Assembly (NCBI RefSeq): GCF_029946505.1
Contig: NZ_JARZHG010000054.1
Span: 1 to 64,000, forward strand
Direction of reading: 5' to 3'
DNA: 64,000 bases
Origin: Polyangium sp. y55x31
GTDB lineage: Bacteria > Myxococcota_A > Polyangia > Polyangiales > Polyangiaceae
Under the pieces are notes generated by a model. The model had not been told where the DNA came from, did not search any database, and saw only the letters and a list, made by a program, of their open reading frames with translations. Shown here piece by piece: positions 37,363 to 45,613 of the stretch (its first letter is position 1; the number at the start of each line of letters is the position of its first letter). The translations under genes and the position numbers were made by a program.

Positions 37363-39207
37363 CTAGCAGTTGATCTTCACGAACGGGCCGCCGTGGATCA
37401 CGACCTCGCCGCCCGCGTTGAGCTTGATGTCGCCGTCGGCCTTCAGCGTGATCGTGGCCCCGTCGAGCGTGATGGTGGCCTTGCCCGTGGTCAGCGTGAT
37501 CTTGCCGTCGACCATCTCGATCATGGTCTCTTGCTTCTCGACGTCGGGGCTGCCCATGGCCTCGACCTTGAGGTCCTTGGGTTTGGCCATGATGAGCGCG
37601 TACTTCGAACCGACGAGCGTGGTGTCGACGGCGCCGACGACGCTCGATCGGTTCGCCCCGACGACCATCGTGCGGTTCGCGCCGGTGCGCTCCGTCTCGT
37701 TGCGCTTGACGAGCTTCGAGAGATCACGCTGCGCCTGGACGAAGAAGAGCTCCTTGCCCGCCTTGTCCTCGAACATGATCTCGTTGAAGCCGCCGTTCGT
37801 CGGCGAGCTGTTCGTCTTCCAGGTGCTCTTCGTCTTCTCGTCGGGCAGCTTGTACGGGACGCGGTTCTTGCCGTTGTAGAGGCGGCCGACGATGACGGGT
37901 TCGTCGGGGTTGCCCTCCCAGAAGCCGACGAGGACCTCCTGGCCGATGCGCGGGATCGTCATCATGCCGTACGCGGCGCCGGCCCAGCCCTGGCTCACGC
38001 GGATCCAGCAGGTCGAGTTCTCGTCGTACTTGCCGTCGCGATCCCAGTGGAACTGCACGCGCACGCGGCCGTACTCGTCGGTGTAGATCTCCTCGCCCTT
38101 CGGGCCGACGACGAACGCGCTCTGCAGGCCGTTGATCTTGGGGCGCGGCGTGCGCTGCGCGGGACGGTGCGGGACGTCGATGAACGTGGCCTCGCCGGAG
38201 AGCGTCCACTCGCCGTCGGGCGTGCCTTCGTGCATCGCCTCGAGGACGAGGAGCTTCTTGCCCGGATCGAGGTCCTCGCGCGGGTGGTTGTCGATGCTGA
38301 AGATGACGCCCGGCGCGAGATCGAAGGCGTTCGCCTCGTACGAGACGACGCGCTTCGTGCGGCGCTCGGCTTCGAGCAGGATGTCCGCGCGGCGCTTGCC
38401 TTCCTTGTCGTCGGTGAAGGCGCCGTGCTCGTAGACGTATTGCTCGAAGAAGTCCTCCTTCTTGGCCTTCTCGGCCTCGCCGCGGAGGAGGAACTTGGGT
38501 TTTTCGAAGTCGTAGTCGCGGATCATCGCGGCGCCGGGGCGAACCTGGTGCGCGAGGTGGACGCGGCAGATCCACTCGTTGTTGCCGGGCTGGTTCGGGT
38601 TCTCCGCGTGGCGGATGGGCTTGCGCGCCTCGCCGCGCGTGGGCGCGTCCGCGAGGTTCAACTCGCTGACGATCTTGTCGCCGCTCATCGCCTGGCCGAA
38701 CCAGTACGAGATGCCTTCTTCCTCGAGCAGGCGGCTCACGAAGGCGAAATCGGTCTCGCCGTATTGGACGCGGTACTCGTGCTCGGGGTGCGGCTCGGTG
38801 AGCTTCATCTTCGGCTCGATGCCGTACTCGCCGAGGACCTTCTTCACGATGTCGGGGATCGACGTCTTCTGGAAGATCCGGTTGCCCTTGCGCTGCGTGA
38901 GCAGCCACATCGTGGGCACGATCCGGATGAGGTACGTGGAGAGCCCGAGCGAGGTGCCCGTCGGCGGCTCGACGTCGATCTGCTCGGCGTGGCTGACGAC
39001 GCCGGTCCAGCCGCGAGGCACGTTGAGGTTGCCAATCGCGAGCAGGCCGCCGGCCTTGCCGACGAGCGATTCGAGGTCGATGTCTTCCTTCGGCGAGCGC
39101 GCGACGATGCTGGCGCTGAAGAGCGTCGAGATGCCTTCGTGCACCGAGAAGTGCCGCACCGAGAGGCTCTGCTCGCCGGACTCGAAGGAGAGATCGAGGA
39201 TCGCCAT
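37363..39207 (-). CDS. vgrG: VgrG spike protein
   Basis: A 614-residue protein with the full VgrG core: gp27-like domain (HSVHEGIS-type start, YRVQYGETDFAFVSRLLEEEGISYWF), gp5 OB fold (GRVRVQFHWDRDGKYDENSTCWIRVSQGWAG) and a short beta-helix needle (KITLTTGKATITLDGATITLK). It has no C-terminal toxin; the cargo is probably the PAAR and lipase genes behind it. It shares long near-identical stretches with the VgrG at 30673, indicating duplication. ATG 39207 lies six bases after the -10 box; an in-frame GTG at 39213 overlaps the promoter. Confidence 0.93.
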   Translation of the reverse strand: MAILDLSFESGEQSLSVRHFSVHEGISTLFSASIVARSPKEDIDLESLVGKAGGLLAIGNLNVPRGWTGVVSHAEQIDVEPPTGTSLGLSTYLIRIVPTMWLLTQRKGNRIFQKTSIPDIVKKVLGEYGIEPKMKLTEPHPEHEYRVQYGETDFAFVSRLLEEEGISYWFGQAMSGDKIVSELNLADAPTRGEARKPIRHAENPNQPGNNEWICRVHLAHQVRPGAAMIRDYDFEKPKFLLRGEAEKAKKEDFFEQYVYEHGAFTDDKEGKRRADILLEAERRTKRVVSYEANAFDLAPGVIFSIDNHPREDLDPGKKLLVLEAMHEGTPDGEWTLSGEATFIDVPHRPAQRTPRPKINGLQSAFVVGPKGEEIYTDEYGRVRVQFHWDRDGKYDENSTCWIRVSQGWAGAAYGMMTIPRIGQEVLVGFWEGNPDEPVIVGRLYNGKNRVPYKLPDEKTKSTWKTNSSPTNGGFNEIMFEDKAGKELFFVQAQRDLSKLVKRNETERTGANRTMVVGANRSSVVGAVDTTLVGSKYALIMAKPKDLKVEAMGSPDVEKQETMIEMVDGKITLTTGKATITLDGATITLKADGDIKLNAGGEVVIHGGPFVKINC

Positions 39208-39213
39208 TGGCAC

Positions 39214-39243
39214 AGCCTACGAAAAGGCAGGTGAAGCATGCAA
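39214..39243 (-). promoter_or_regulatory. Promoter of the leftward T6SS cargo operon
   Basis: On the minus strand: TTGCAT (39243-39238), 18 bases, TAGGCT (39219-39214), six bases, ATG (39207). It would drive the closely spaced genes down to about 28711. Confidence 0.55.
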
Positions 39244-39425
39244 GGGGGCCGAGCCGTGCGAAGGCATATCGACACCCCGCGTCATGAGGGCCCGATGGGC
39301 TATCCGTGAAAAATGACGCCGGCAGTGTAGATTCGCGGCGGTGGGAGGGGCTCGTCGTGACCGGGCCCGCCGCGGCCCGTGCGCGGTGGCCGGGCATCCT
39401 GCGGCAGCAGTGGATCGCGCCCGGT

Positions 39426-39833
39426 TCAGCGGGCCGCGAGCTGTTTCTTGAAGGTGAGGCGGACGATGGGGACGATGGTGGGGTCGTTCTGGATTTCGCG
39501 TTCGAATTGGAGGACGTCGTAGTAGCCGCAGCGGCTCTTGCCGGGGTATTCGCGGCAGGCCTGGGGGCGGCCTTCGTAGATGGTGCAGCCGCGGGTCTCG
39601 GGGTGGAGGAATTTGCAAGCCTTGCCGAAGAAAGGATCTTTCTTGCGGCGGAGGATGCGGCCGCCGAAGCGGTGCACGGTGAAGCGCTTCTCGGCGACCT
39701 CGGGCGTGACGCCGAAATGGGCGGCGAGCCGCTTGACGTCGCGAGCCGTCACCTCGACGCGCTCGTAGATGGAGCAGCAAAATGCCACGCATTTGGTGCA
39801 ATCGTATTGAACGCGCGTTCGTCCGGCGGCCAC
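39426..39833 (-). CDS. YkgJ-family cysteine cluster protein
   Basis: A 135-residue protein with C12-x2-C15-x3-C19-C20 near the N-terminus, then ACKFL, GCTIYEGRPQACREYP and CGYY, the cysteine layout of the YkgJ/UPF0153 family (putative metal or Fe-S binding, function poorly known). The GTG start has GGAG six bases upstream. It is a monocistronic gene between the T6SS cargo operon and the beta-helix lipoprotein. Confidence 0.85.
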   Translation of the reverse strand: MAAGRTRVQYDCTKCVAFCCSIYERVEVTARDVKRLAAHFGVTPEVAEKRFTVHRFGGRILRRKKDPFFGKACKFLHPETRGCTIYEGRPQACREYPGKSRCGYYDVLQFEREIQNDPTIVPIVRLTFKKQLAAR

Positions 39834-39893
39834 GGCTGACTCCAGGGAGAGTTGGAATTGGATGGATGCCGCGTCCCGCGACGAGGCGGCGCG

Positions 39894-39922
39894 AGTCTAG
39901 GCGCATCGAAGGCGCGGGTCGA
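39894..39922 (-). promoter_or_regulatory. Promoter for the YkgJ gene
   Basis: On the minus strand: TCGACC (39922-39917), 17 bases, TAGACT (39899-39894), giving a leader of about 55 bases with a GGAG. Confidence 0.45.
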
Positions 39923-40104
39923 GGGGGTCTGAGGGGGTTTGAGGCGTAGCTCGGCTTGTCCGAGCGTAGCCCCCGAGCGTCCAAGGGGTTCGTCCAAGCA
40001 GACGACGTGAGCGAATTCACGCAGTCCGGACGAACCCACCCCGTCCGGAGTGCTCTCCCGCGCGTCCTGGACGGCTAGCTTTGTGCGTTGTCTCGCAATT
40101 CGTC

Positions 40105-40133
40105 GTGACGGGGTCGAATGCGGGCGCTACCTT
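40105..40133 (+). promoter_or_regulatory. Promoter for the beta-helix lipoprotein gene
   Basis: GTGACG, 17 bases, TACCTT; GGAGG at 40148-40152 follows, seven bases before the ATG. Confidence 0.4.
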
Positions 40134-40159
40134 TCGAGGACTCACGCGGAGGTGCTGTG

Positions 40160-41692
40160 ATGCGCATTTTCTTGGGCGCCGCTCCGCTTGTCTTGCTCCT
40201 TGCGTGCTCGCGCTCGGCCTCGCCCGGTGATCACGGCGAGTCGAGCGAGGCGGCGTCCGCGCCGCCGCGCATGCAGAACCTGGCATCGATCGGGCCCGCG
40301 ACGACGAGGCCTCTGCCGCCGCAGGGCGGGCGGCGATTCCGGGTCTCGCCGCTCGGGAGCGACGCGAACGATTGCTCGGACGGCAAGCCGTGCCGGGAAA
40401 TCCAGCGAGGCATTTCCTTGGCGACGGCGCCCGGCGACGTGCTGCTCGTGGAAGACGGGGAGTATTCGCGGTTCACGGTGGACGGGCTGCGCGGCGAGCC
40501 CGGCCGGCCCATCACGATCTTCGCGATCGGCAAGCGCGCGCTCGTCCGGCCGGATCCCGATTGCAAGAACAAGAACGCTTGTCGGGACAACATCATCCTG
40601 AAGAGATCGCACCACGTCGTCCTCGACGGGATCTCGTCGTACGGCGCGCCGCGGGCCTCGGTGGCGGTGTTTTACGGGACGAACGTGGTGATCCGGAACG
40701 GGACGTACGTCGACAACGGCCGCTGGGGGATCGTCTCGTCGTTCGCGGACGACCTCCGGGTCGAGAACAACGAGGTCCGGCGGAGCCGGCGCGAGCACGG
40801 GATCTATCTGTCGAACAGCGGCGATAGGCCCGTGGTCCGGGCGAACGTGCTGCGCGACAACGACGGCTGCGGCCTGCAGATCAACGCCGACATGCGCGAG
40901 CGGCCCGAGATCGACAAGTCCGGCAAGAGCTTTTACGATGGCGTGGCCGACGGGCTCGTGACCGGCGCCACCATCGAGCGGAACCTGATCATCGGCAATG
41001 GCGCCGGCCTGCTCGCGAACAACAAGAAGCGAAAAGGCGCGGGGATCAACCTCGACGGCGTGCAGGACTCGATCGTCCAGGGGAACGTGCTCTACGACAA
41101 TGCCGCGTCGGGCATCGTGGCGTTCGGCGACGCGGATGGAAGCGAGCAGGACGCGGAGGAGGACGGGGACGGTCGTTTCGGGCCGAAGGGGCTCTCGATC
41201 GTGCACAACACGGTGGTGATGCCCGAGGGAGCGCGGAGCGCGCTGCAGGTTCGATTGAGCGCAGGGCCGAACGTGGTGCGGAACAACATCCTGTATCACC
41301 GGGATTCGCGCCGCGCGGGGCTCGAGCTCGTGACGGAGAAGGACGCGAAGCTCGTGGAGAGCGACGGGAACGTCCTCGATCGGGTGGCGATCGGAGAGCA
41401 GGTGCGGTCGCTGTCGGAGTGGCGAAAGCAGGCCGGCAAGGACGGGCATTCGCTTTCGCTGCCGCTGACGCGGCTCTTCGTGGATCCGGCGCGGGGCGAT
41501 TACACGCTCTTGCCCGCGTCTCCGGCGGCACGGGCGGCGACGGCGGATGCGGTGGACGAGCACCAGGATTTCATGGGGAAATCACGCTTGCGGCGGGAGA
41601 AGGAGCACAGCATCGGGGCCTGCGAGGTGGGGCCCGGGGAGTCGCACGGGATCAAGGCATTGCCAGTCGGACCACGCGCTCACCAGCGATGA
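40160..41692 (+). CDS. Right-handed beta-helix lipoprotein
   Basis: A 510-residue protein with lipobox LLAC (Cys16) and a polar linker. The start of the solenoid is marked by the DUF1565-like FRVSPLGSDANDCSDGKPCREIQRGI. Pectate-lyase-like rungs follow (HHVVLDGISSYG, NVVIRNGTYVDN, DLRVENNEVRRSRREHGIYLSNSGDRPVVRANVL, DSIVQGNVLYDN). This fold is typical of secreted carbohydrate-binding or -cleaving proteins; no clear catalytic Arg/Asp set can be assigned. ATG 40160 is supported by GGAGG. The last 41 bases overlap the 3' end of the convergent IPT/NHL gene. Confidence 0.85.
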   Translation: MRIFLGAAPLVLLLACSRSASPGDHGESSEAASAPPRMQNLASIGPATTRPLPPQGGRRFRVSPLGSDANDCSDGKPCREIQRGISLATAPGDVLLVEDGEYSRFTVDGLRGEPGRPITIFAIGKRALVRPDPDCKNKNACRDNIILKRSHHVVLDGISSYGAPRASVAVFYGTNVVIRNGTYVDNGRWGIVSSFADDLRVENNEVRRSRREHGIYLSNSGDRPVVRANVLRDNDGCGLQINADMRERPEIDKSGKSFYDGVADGLVTGATIERNLIIGNGAGLLANNKKRKGAGINLDGVQDSIVQGNVLYDNAASGIVAFGDADGSEQDAEEDGDGRFGPKGLSIVHNTVVMPEGARSALQVRLSAGPNVVRNNILYHRDSRRAGLELVTEKDAKLVESDGNVLDRVAIGEQVRSLSEWRKQAGKDGHSLSLPLTRLFVDPARGDYTLLPASPAARAATADAVDEHQDFMGKSRLRREKEHSIGACEVGPGESHGIKALPVGPRAHQR

Positions 41693-44600
41693 GGACGAGG
41701 TCCGTGCCGTCCGCAGTGACGGCACGGACGCCGCGCGGCGTGACGGAGAGGGGCGGCGCGCCAGAGGTCGCGAGGCGGCCCGGCGCGCCGCTGCCGAAGA
41801 CGTGCGCAAAGAGGCTCGAAGGCCCGATCACGCCATTCGCGTCGGGCTCGACGACGACGAGCGTGTGGCCGAAGTCGTTCGCGATCACGAGCTCGCCCGT
41901 CGGGAGGAACGTGATGTCGCTCGGGCGGTTGAGGCGCAGGTCGGAGAGGGCGCCGGGCTTGGCGACACCATAACGCTGGCTGTCGCCCGGGATGACGTTT
42001 TCCGCGGTGAAGGGGCCCGCGGCGGGGATGCGGCGGACGGCGTTGGAATCGTACGAGGCGACGTAGAGGTCGCCGTTCGGCGCGAAGGCGATGCCGCTGA
42101 TGTTCGGGCCGAGGCTCAGCGGGAGGTCGTCGATGTAACCGGGTTGGAGCGTGACGCCGAAGGTGGTGATGGCCTGGTTCGTGACGTTGATGATGCGGAG
42201 GTAGTTCGCGTCGGCGAAGTAGAGCGCGCCGCTCGGGCCGATCGTGGCCTTGCCCGCGCCGGTGTTGATGGCGACGCGTGCAGCGGCGGCGAGGCCCGCG
42301 GCCTGCTGTTCGGCGGTCGTGGCGGCGCGGCCGTCGCCGGCGACGACGGAGAGCATGCCCGTCGCGAGGTCGACCTTCGAGACGCGCGGCAGGCTCGCCT
42401 CGAGGAGGTACATCGCGCCGCCCGCGAGCTCGATGCCGCGCAGGGTGGCGAGATCGGAGGCGAGCGCCATGCCGTTCGGGCCGATGGTGTTGCCGGTGTA
42501 GCCCGTGCCGGCGAGGGGCGTGAGCAGGTTCGTCGTGCGATCCTGGGCCACGACACGCGCGTCCGAGGTGTAGACGTAGCGGTTGTTCGCCGCGTCGACG
42601 CGGATGGAGCTCAGGCTGTTCAGGGCGCGGAGCGAGAGCCCGGGCAGGTTGTCGAGCTTGGTCGGGCCCGTGCCGGCGACGGTCTCGACGAGCCCCGGAT
42701 TGCCGGCGGCGTCGAAGAGGACGCGGCGCAGGCGGCCCTCGGCGAGCACGAGGAGCGAGCCGTTGCGATCGACGAACGGGCGCGAGAAGAGCGCGAACGC
42801 GGCGCTCTTCGCGGGGCCGCCGTCACCCGTGTATCCAGCGTTGGGGATGGCCTTGCCGATGTCCCAGCTCCCGGCCACGAAATCGATGCAGTCGTTTTCG
42901 TCGAGCGTCGTCGGCGAGGCCCCGCCGGTCGGGCGGATGCGGCGGACGAGGCCGTGGCGGCTGCCGACGAAGAGGTCGCCGCGGACCGGATCGACGATGG
43001 CGCCGCTGTTGATGCCGAGCGGCGTGGTGATCGCAGGGCAACCCTCGGCGGGCAGGCTCGAATTGTTGCCGCTCCCCGCGAGGTGCAAGCTCTCGACGTA
43101 CATCGGATCGCCGACCGGCGGGCGGTTCGCGGGGATCTTGCGGAGCTGGAGGGAGGTCGCGGTGTAGATGCTGCCCTCGGCGTCGAGCGTGACGGTGAGC
43201 GGATTGACGACGCCGATGTTCGCGATCTGATCGACCGCGTCGGCCGCGAGCGTGACGCCCCAGGCCGTGGTGGCCGTGCCCGTGGTATTGATCGCGCGGA
43301 TCGTGCCGTTGCTGTTGTCCGCGACGAGCAGGATGGCGCCGTCGGCCGTGAAGGCGAGGTCGCTGATGCCGTTGAAGCTCGCGCTCAGGCGATTGCCGCC
43401 GTTGCCGCCGTTGCCGCTCGACGCGGTGCCGGCGTACGGCGTGACGGTGCCGTCGGTGCGCTTGGCCCGGAAGATGCGGAAGCCGCTGGCGAAATACGCG
43501 TCCTGGGTGACGGGGTGGATCGCGACGGCGACGACGCCCTCGGGCGCCTGCGCGACGGTCTGGATGGTCTTCGGCTGGATCGTCTTGCCGAACATCGTGA
43601 CGGGCGAAGCGCCGTCGTTGATGACGCGGACGCGCTTGCGATCGGCAACGTAATAGTTGTTGGCCGCGTCCGTCGTGACGAACCCACCTTCGATCGAGGC
43701 GAGGAGCGGATCGGCGCCGTCGCCGATCTCGGTCTCCTCGGGGCCGCCGCCGGCGAGGATGTCGTAATCACCCGAGACGCCGAAGACGCCGGCGTTCGTG
43801 GTTTGTCCGGCCGAATCGATGAGGATCTCGGCCGGGCCGAAGTCGACGGCCGGGACTTCCGCGACGAGCCGATCGGGCTCGGCGGAGAGGACGACGGCTT
43901 GCACGCCGTCGAAGGTGACCTTGTTCATCGCGGCGTTCGCGGAAAAACCCGTGCCGCGGAGGACGAGCGCGCTGCCGGGAGCGCCGCCGGCCGGGGTCGT
44001 GTCGAGCACGGAGAGGACGGGCGTGGTGCCGGTGATCGTGGCCGCGACGTAGCTCCGCGCCGGCATTCGCCCCGGTGCGGCGAGGTTCACCGGGCCGGTG
44101 ACGGCGTCCGCGGGGACGGTCACGACGACCTGCGTGCCGGCGGCGTTGATCGAGGTGACGGGCGCAGGCGCGGCGGCGCCGGCGAACGTGACGGTGAGGT
44201 CCTGGGGCTGCAGGCCGACGAAGCCGGCGCCGGTGAGGGTCATGGTTTCGCCGGGCGCGTGGGGCGCGTCGACGCCGGTGACCGCGAGCTCGGCGGGGAT
44301 CGACGCGTCGGTGATCGTGAGCGGGAGCCAGTTGGAGCGCAGGCCGTTGACCTCGATGGCGATGGCGCCGGTCGCGAGCGTGGACTCGGAGTTGCCGACG
44401 CCGAGCGCGAAGGCGAGGTCACCGGGGTTCGCCTGGTTCGTGACGATCTTGCGGCGCGTGCCGCTGCGGCCCGGGATCGCGAGCTGGTTCGTGTCGACGG
44501 ACGCGGGGTCGAAGCCGAGGCCCTGGACCTTCAGCGTGGAGGAGAGTTTGGCCTGCGTGACGTCGGTCGAACCGGCGACGGGCAGGTGGGTGAAACCCGG

Positions 44601-45338
44601 GGAGAAGGTGGCCGGCGGGAAGCCGTCGATCTTGACCGTGACGACGCGCGTGTTCGCGACGGCGGGGGGTGTGGTGACGCTGAGGGTGGCGTCGTCGAGG
44701 ACCATGACGTCGGCCGCGGGGATGTTGCCGAAGAGGACGGCGACGGAGCCGAGGAAGCCGTAGCCGCTGATCGTGACCATCTCGCCGCCCGCGGCGCTGC
44801 CCGCGGCCGGGTGGATGCCGGCGACGCCGAAGGAGGGCTCGGCCTCGATCGTGTAGTCCTGTTTCGCGCTTTGCCCGTCGGGGCCCGTGGCCACGAGCGA
44901 GACGGCCTGCGGCCCTTCCTGGCCCGCGGAGGGTGTCCATGTGACCTCGCCCGTGGCGGCGTCGACCTGCATGCCGTCGGGCTTCGTCGCGAGCGAGTAG
45001 GTGATCGTGTCGCCGGGCAGGGCTTTTTCCTGAACGGCCTGCGACGCGTAGAGGTAGGGGTCGCCGACGCGCGCGGTGAGCACGGGCATCGTGGTGAACG
45101 AGACCGGGCCGCGCATTTCTTCCTGTCCGCCCGCGCCGCCGCTGCCGCCGCTCCCGCCCATGCCGGCGTCGCCGCCGCTCCCGCCCATGCCTCCGACGCC
45201 GCCCGCGCCGCCGCTGCCGGCGGGGTTCGTCGTGCCGGAGGTCGAGGGCGCGTCGTCGGAGCAACCCGTCGCCAAGGCGGCGAGCGGGAGGCTGATCAGG
45301 AACGCGAGCGAGAGTCGGCTTTTCGCGCGGGAACGCAT
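41652..45338 (-). CDS. Large IPT/TIG and NHL-repeat lipoprotein
   Basis: A 1228-residue protein with signal and lipobox LATGC (Cys26), a Gly-rich GGAGG/GGMGGSGG linker, and a cadherin/Ig-like putative domain (YSLATKPDGMQVDAATGEVTWTPSAGQ). Several IPT/TIG domains follow (GIHPAAGSAAGGEMVTISGYGFLG; VTGVDAPHAPGETMTLTGAGFVG; LDTTPAGGAPGSALVLRGTGFS). A long NHL/YVTN-type beta-propeller ends the protein (ISDLAFTADGAILLVADNSNGTIRAI, FAPNGDLYVASYDSNAVRRI). It should be a surface-anchored adhesin or scaffold (inference). AGGAGGAG precedes ATG 45338; the longer open frame upstream lacks these features. Confidence 0.88.
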   Translation of the reverse strand: MRSRAKSRLSLAFLISLPLAALATGCSDDAPSTSGTTNPAGSGGAGGVGGMGGSGGDAGMGGSGGSGGAGGQEEMRGPVSFTTMPVLTARVGDPYLYASQAVQEKALPGDTITYSLATKPDGMQVDAATGEVTWTPSAGQEGPQAVSLVATGPDGQSAKQDYTIEAEPSFGVAGIHPAAGSAAGGEMVTISGYGFLGSVAVLFGNIPAADVMVLDDATLSVTTPPAVANTRVVTVKIDGFPPATFSPGFTHLPVAGSTDVTQAKLSSTLKVQGLGFDPASVDTNQLAIPGRSGTRRKIVTNQANPGDLAFALGVGNSESTLATGAIAIEVNGLRSNWLPLTITDASIPAELAVTGVDAPHAPGETMTLTGAGFVGLQPQDLTVTFAGAAAPAPVTSINAAGTQVVVTVPADAVTGPVNLAAPGRMPARSYVAATITGTTPVLSVLDTTPAGGAPGSALVLRGTGFSANAAMNKVTFDGVQAVVLSAEPDRLVAEVPAVDFGPAEILIDSAGQTTNAGVFGVSGDYDILAGGGPEETEIGDGADPLLASIEGGFVTTDAANNYYVADRKRVRVINDGASPVTMFGKTIQPKTIQTVAQAPEGVVAVAIHPVTQDAYFASGFRIFRAKRTDGTVTPYAGTASSGNGGNGGNRLSASFNGISDLAFTADGAILLVADNSNGTIRAINTTGTATTAWGVTLAADAVDQIANIGVVNPLTVTLDAEGSIYTATSLQLRKIPANRPPVGDPMYVESLHLAGSGNNSSLPAEGCPAITTPLGINSGAIVDPVRGDLFVGSRHGLVRRIRPTGGASPTTLDENDCIDFVAGSWDIGKAIPNAGYTGDGGPAKSAAFALFSRPFVDRNGSLLVLAEGRLRRVLFDAAGNPGLVETVAGTGPTKLDNLPGLSLRALNSLSSIRVDAANNRYVYTSDARVVAQDRTTNLLTPLAGTGYTGNTIGPNGMALASDLATLRGIELAGGAMYLLEASLPRVSKVDLATGMLSVVAGDGRAATTAEQQAAGLAAAARVAINTGAGKATIGPSGALYFADANYLRIINVTNQAITTFGVTLQPGYIDDLPLSLGPNISGIAFAPNGDLYVASYDSNAVRRIPAAGPFTAENVIPGDSQRYGVAKPGALSDLRLNRPSDITFLPTGELVIANDFGHTLVVVEPDANGVIGPSSLFAHVFGSGAPGRLATSGAPPLSVTPRGVRAVTADGTDLVLIAGERVVRLAMP

Positions 45339-45374
45339 GGCGTGCTCCTCCTGTGGCGGAAGGGAAGATCGAGG

Positions 45375-45403
45375 AGGATAGAGGGGAGGCGCTCGCGGCA
45401 GAA
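45375..45403 (-). promoter_or_regulatory. Promoter of the IPT/NHL lipoprotein gene
   Basis: On the minus strand: TTCTGC (45403-45398), 17 bases, TATCCT (45380-45375), then a short leader with AGGAGGAG. The -35 match is weak. Confidence 0.35.
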
Positions 45404-45613
45404 GGGGGAGGATGGCTGTGGGGGATGATTCTCGTGTCGCTGGATGAGTGGTGGGCGTCGCGGTACATAAGGAGCGACGACAGCGCTGGGAATCCCGCAA
45501 TGCCAGCGAGTCGGTCGGCTTGCGGCTGTCCTCCTCTTCCTTTGTACACGTAGGGAGTTTAGGATGCGCCCACACGTCCGGGCGGCTTCGTGTGGACCCG
45601 GGGGAGAAGAAGA

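Larger units (their letters stand above)
39834..40159. other. Divergent intergenic region
   Basis: This 326-base gap holds a promoter in each direction (described separately), a small perfect hairpin GCTCGG-CTTGT-CCGAGC (39949-39965), a direct repeat CGTCCAAG (near 39979 and 39992) and two GTCCGGA copies about 20 bases apart (near 40025 and 40050). No gene-like open frame is seen. Confidence 0.5.
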
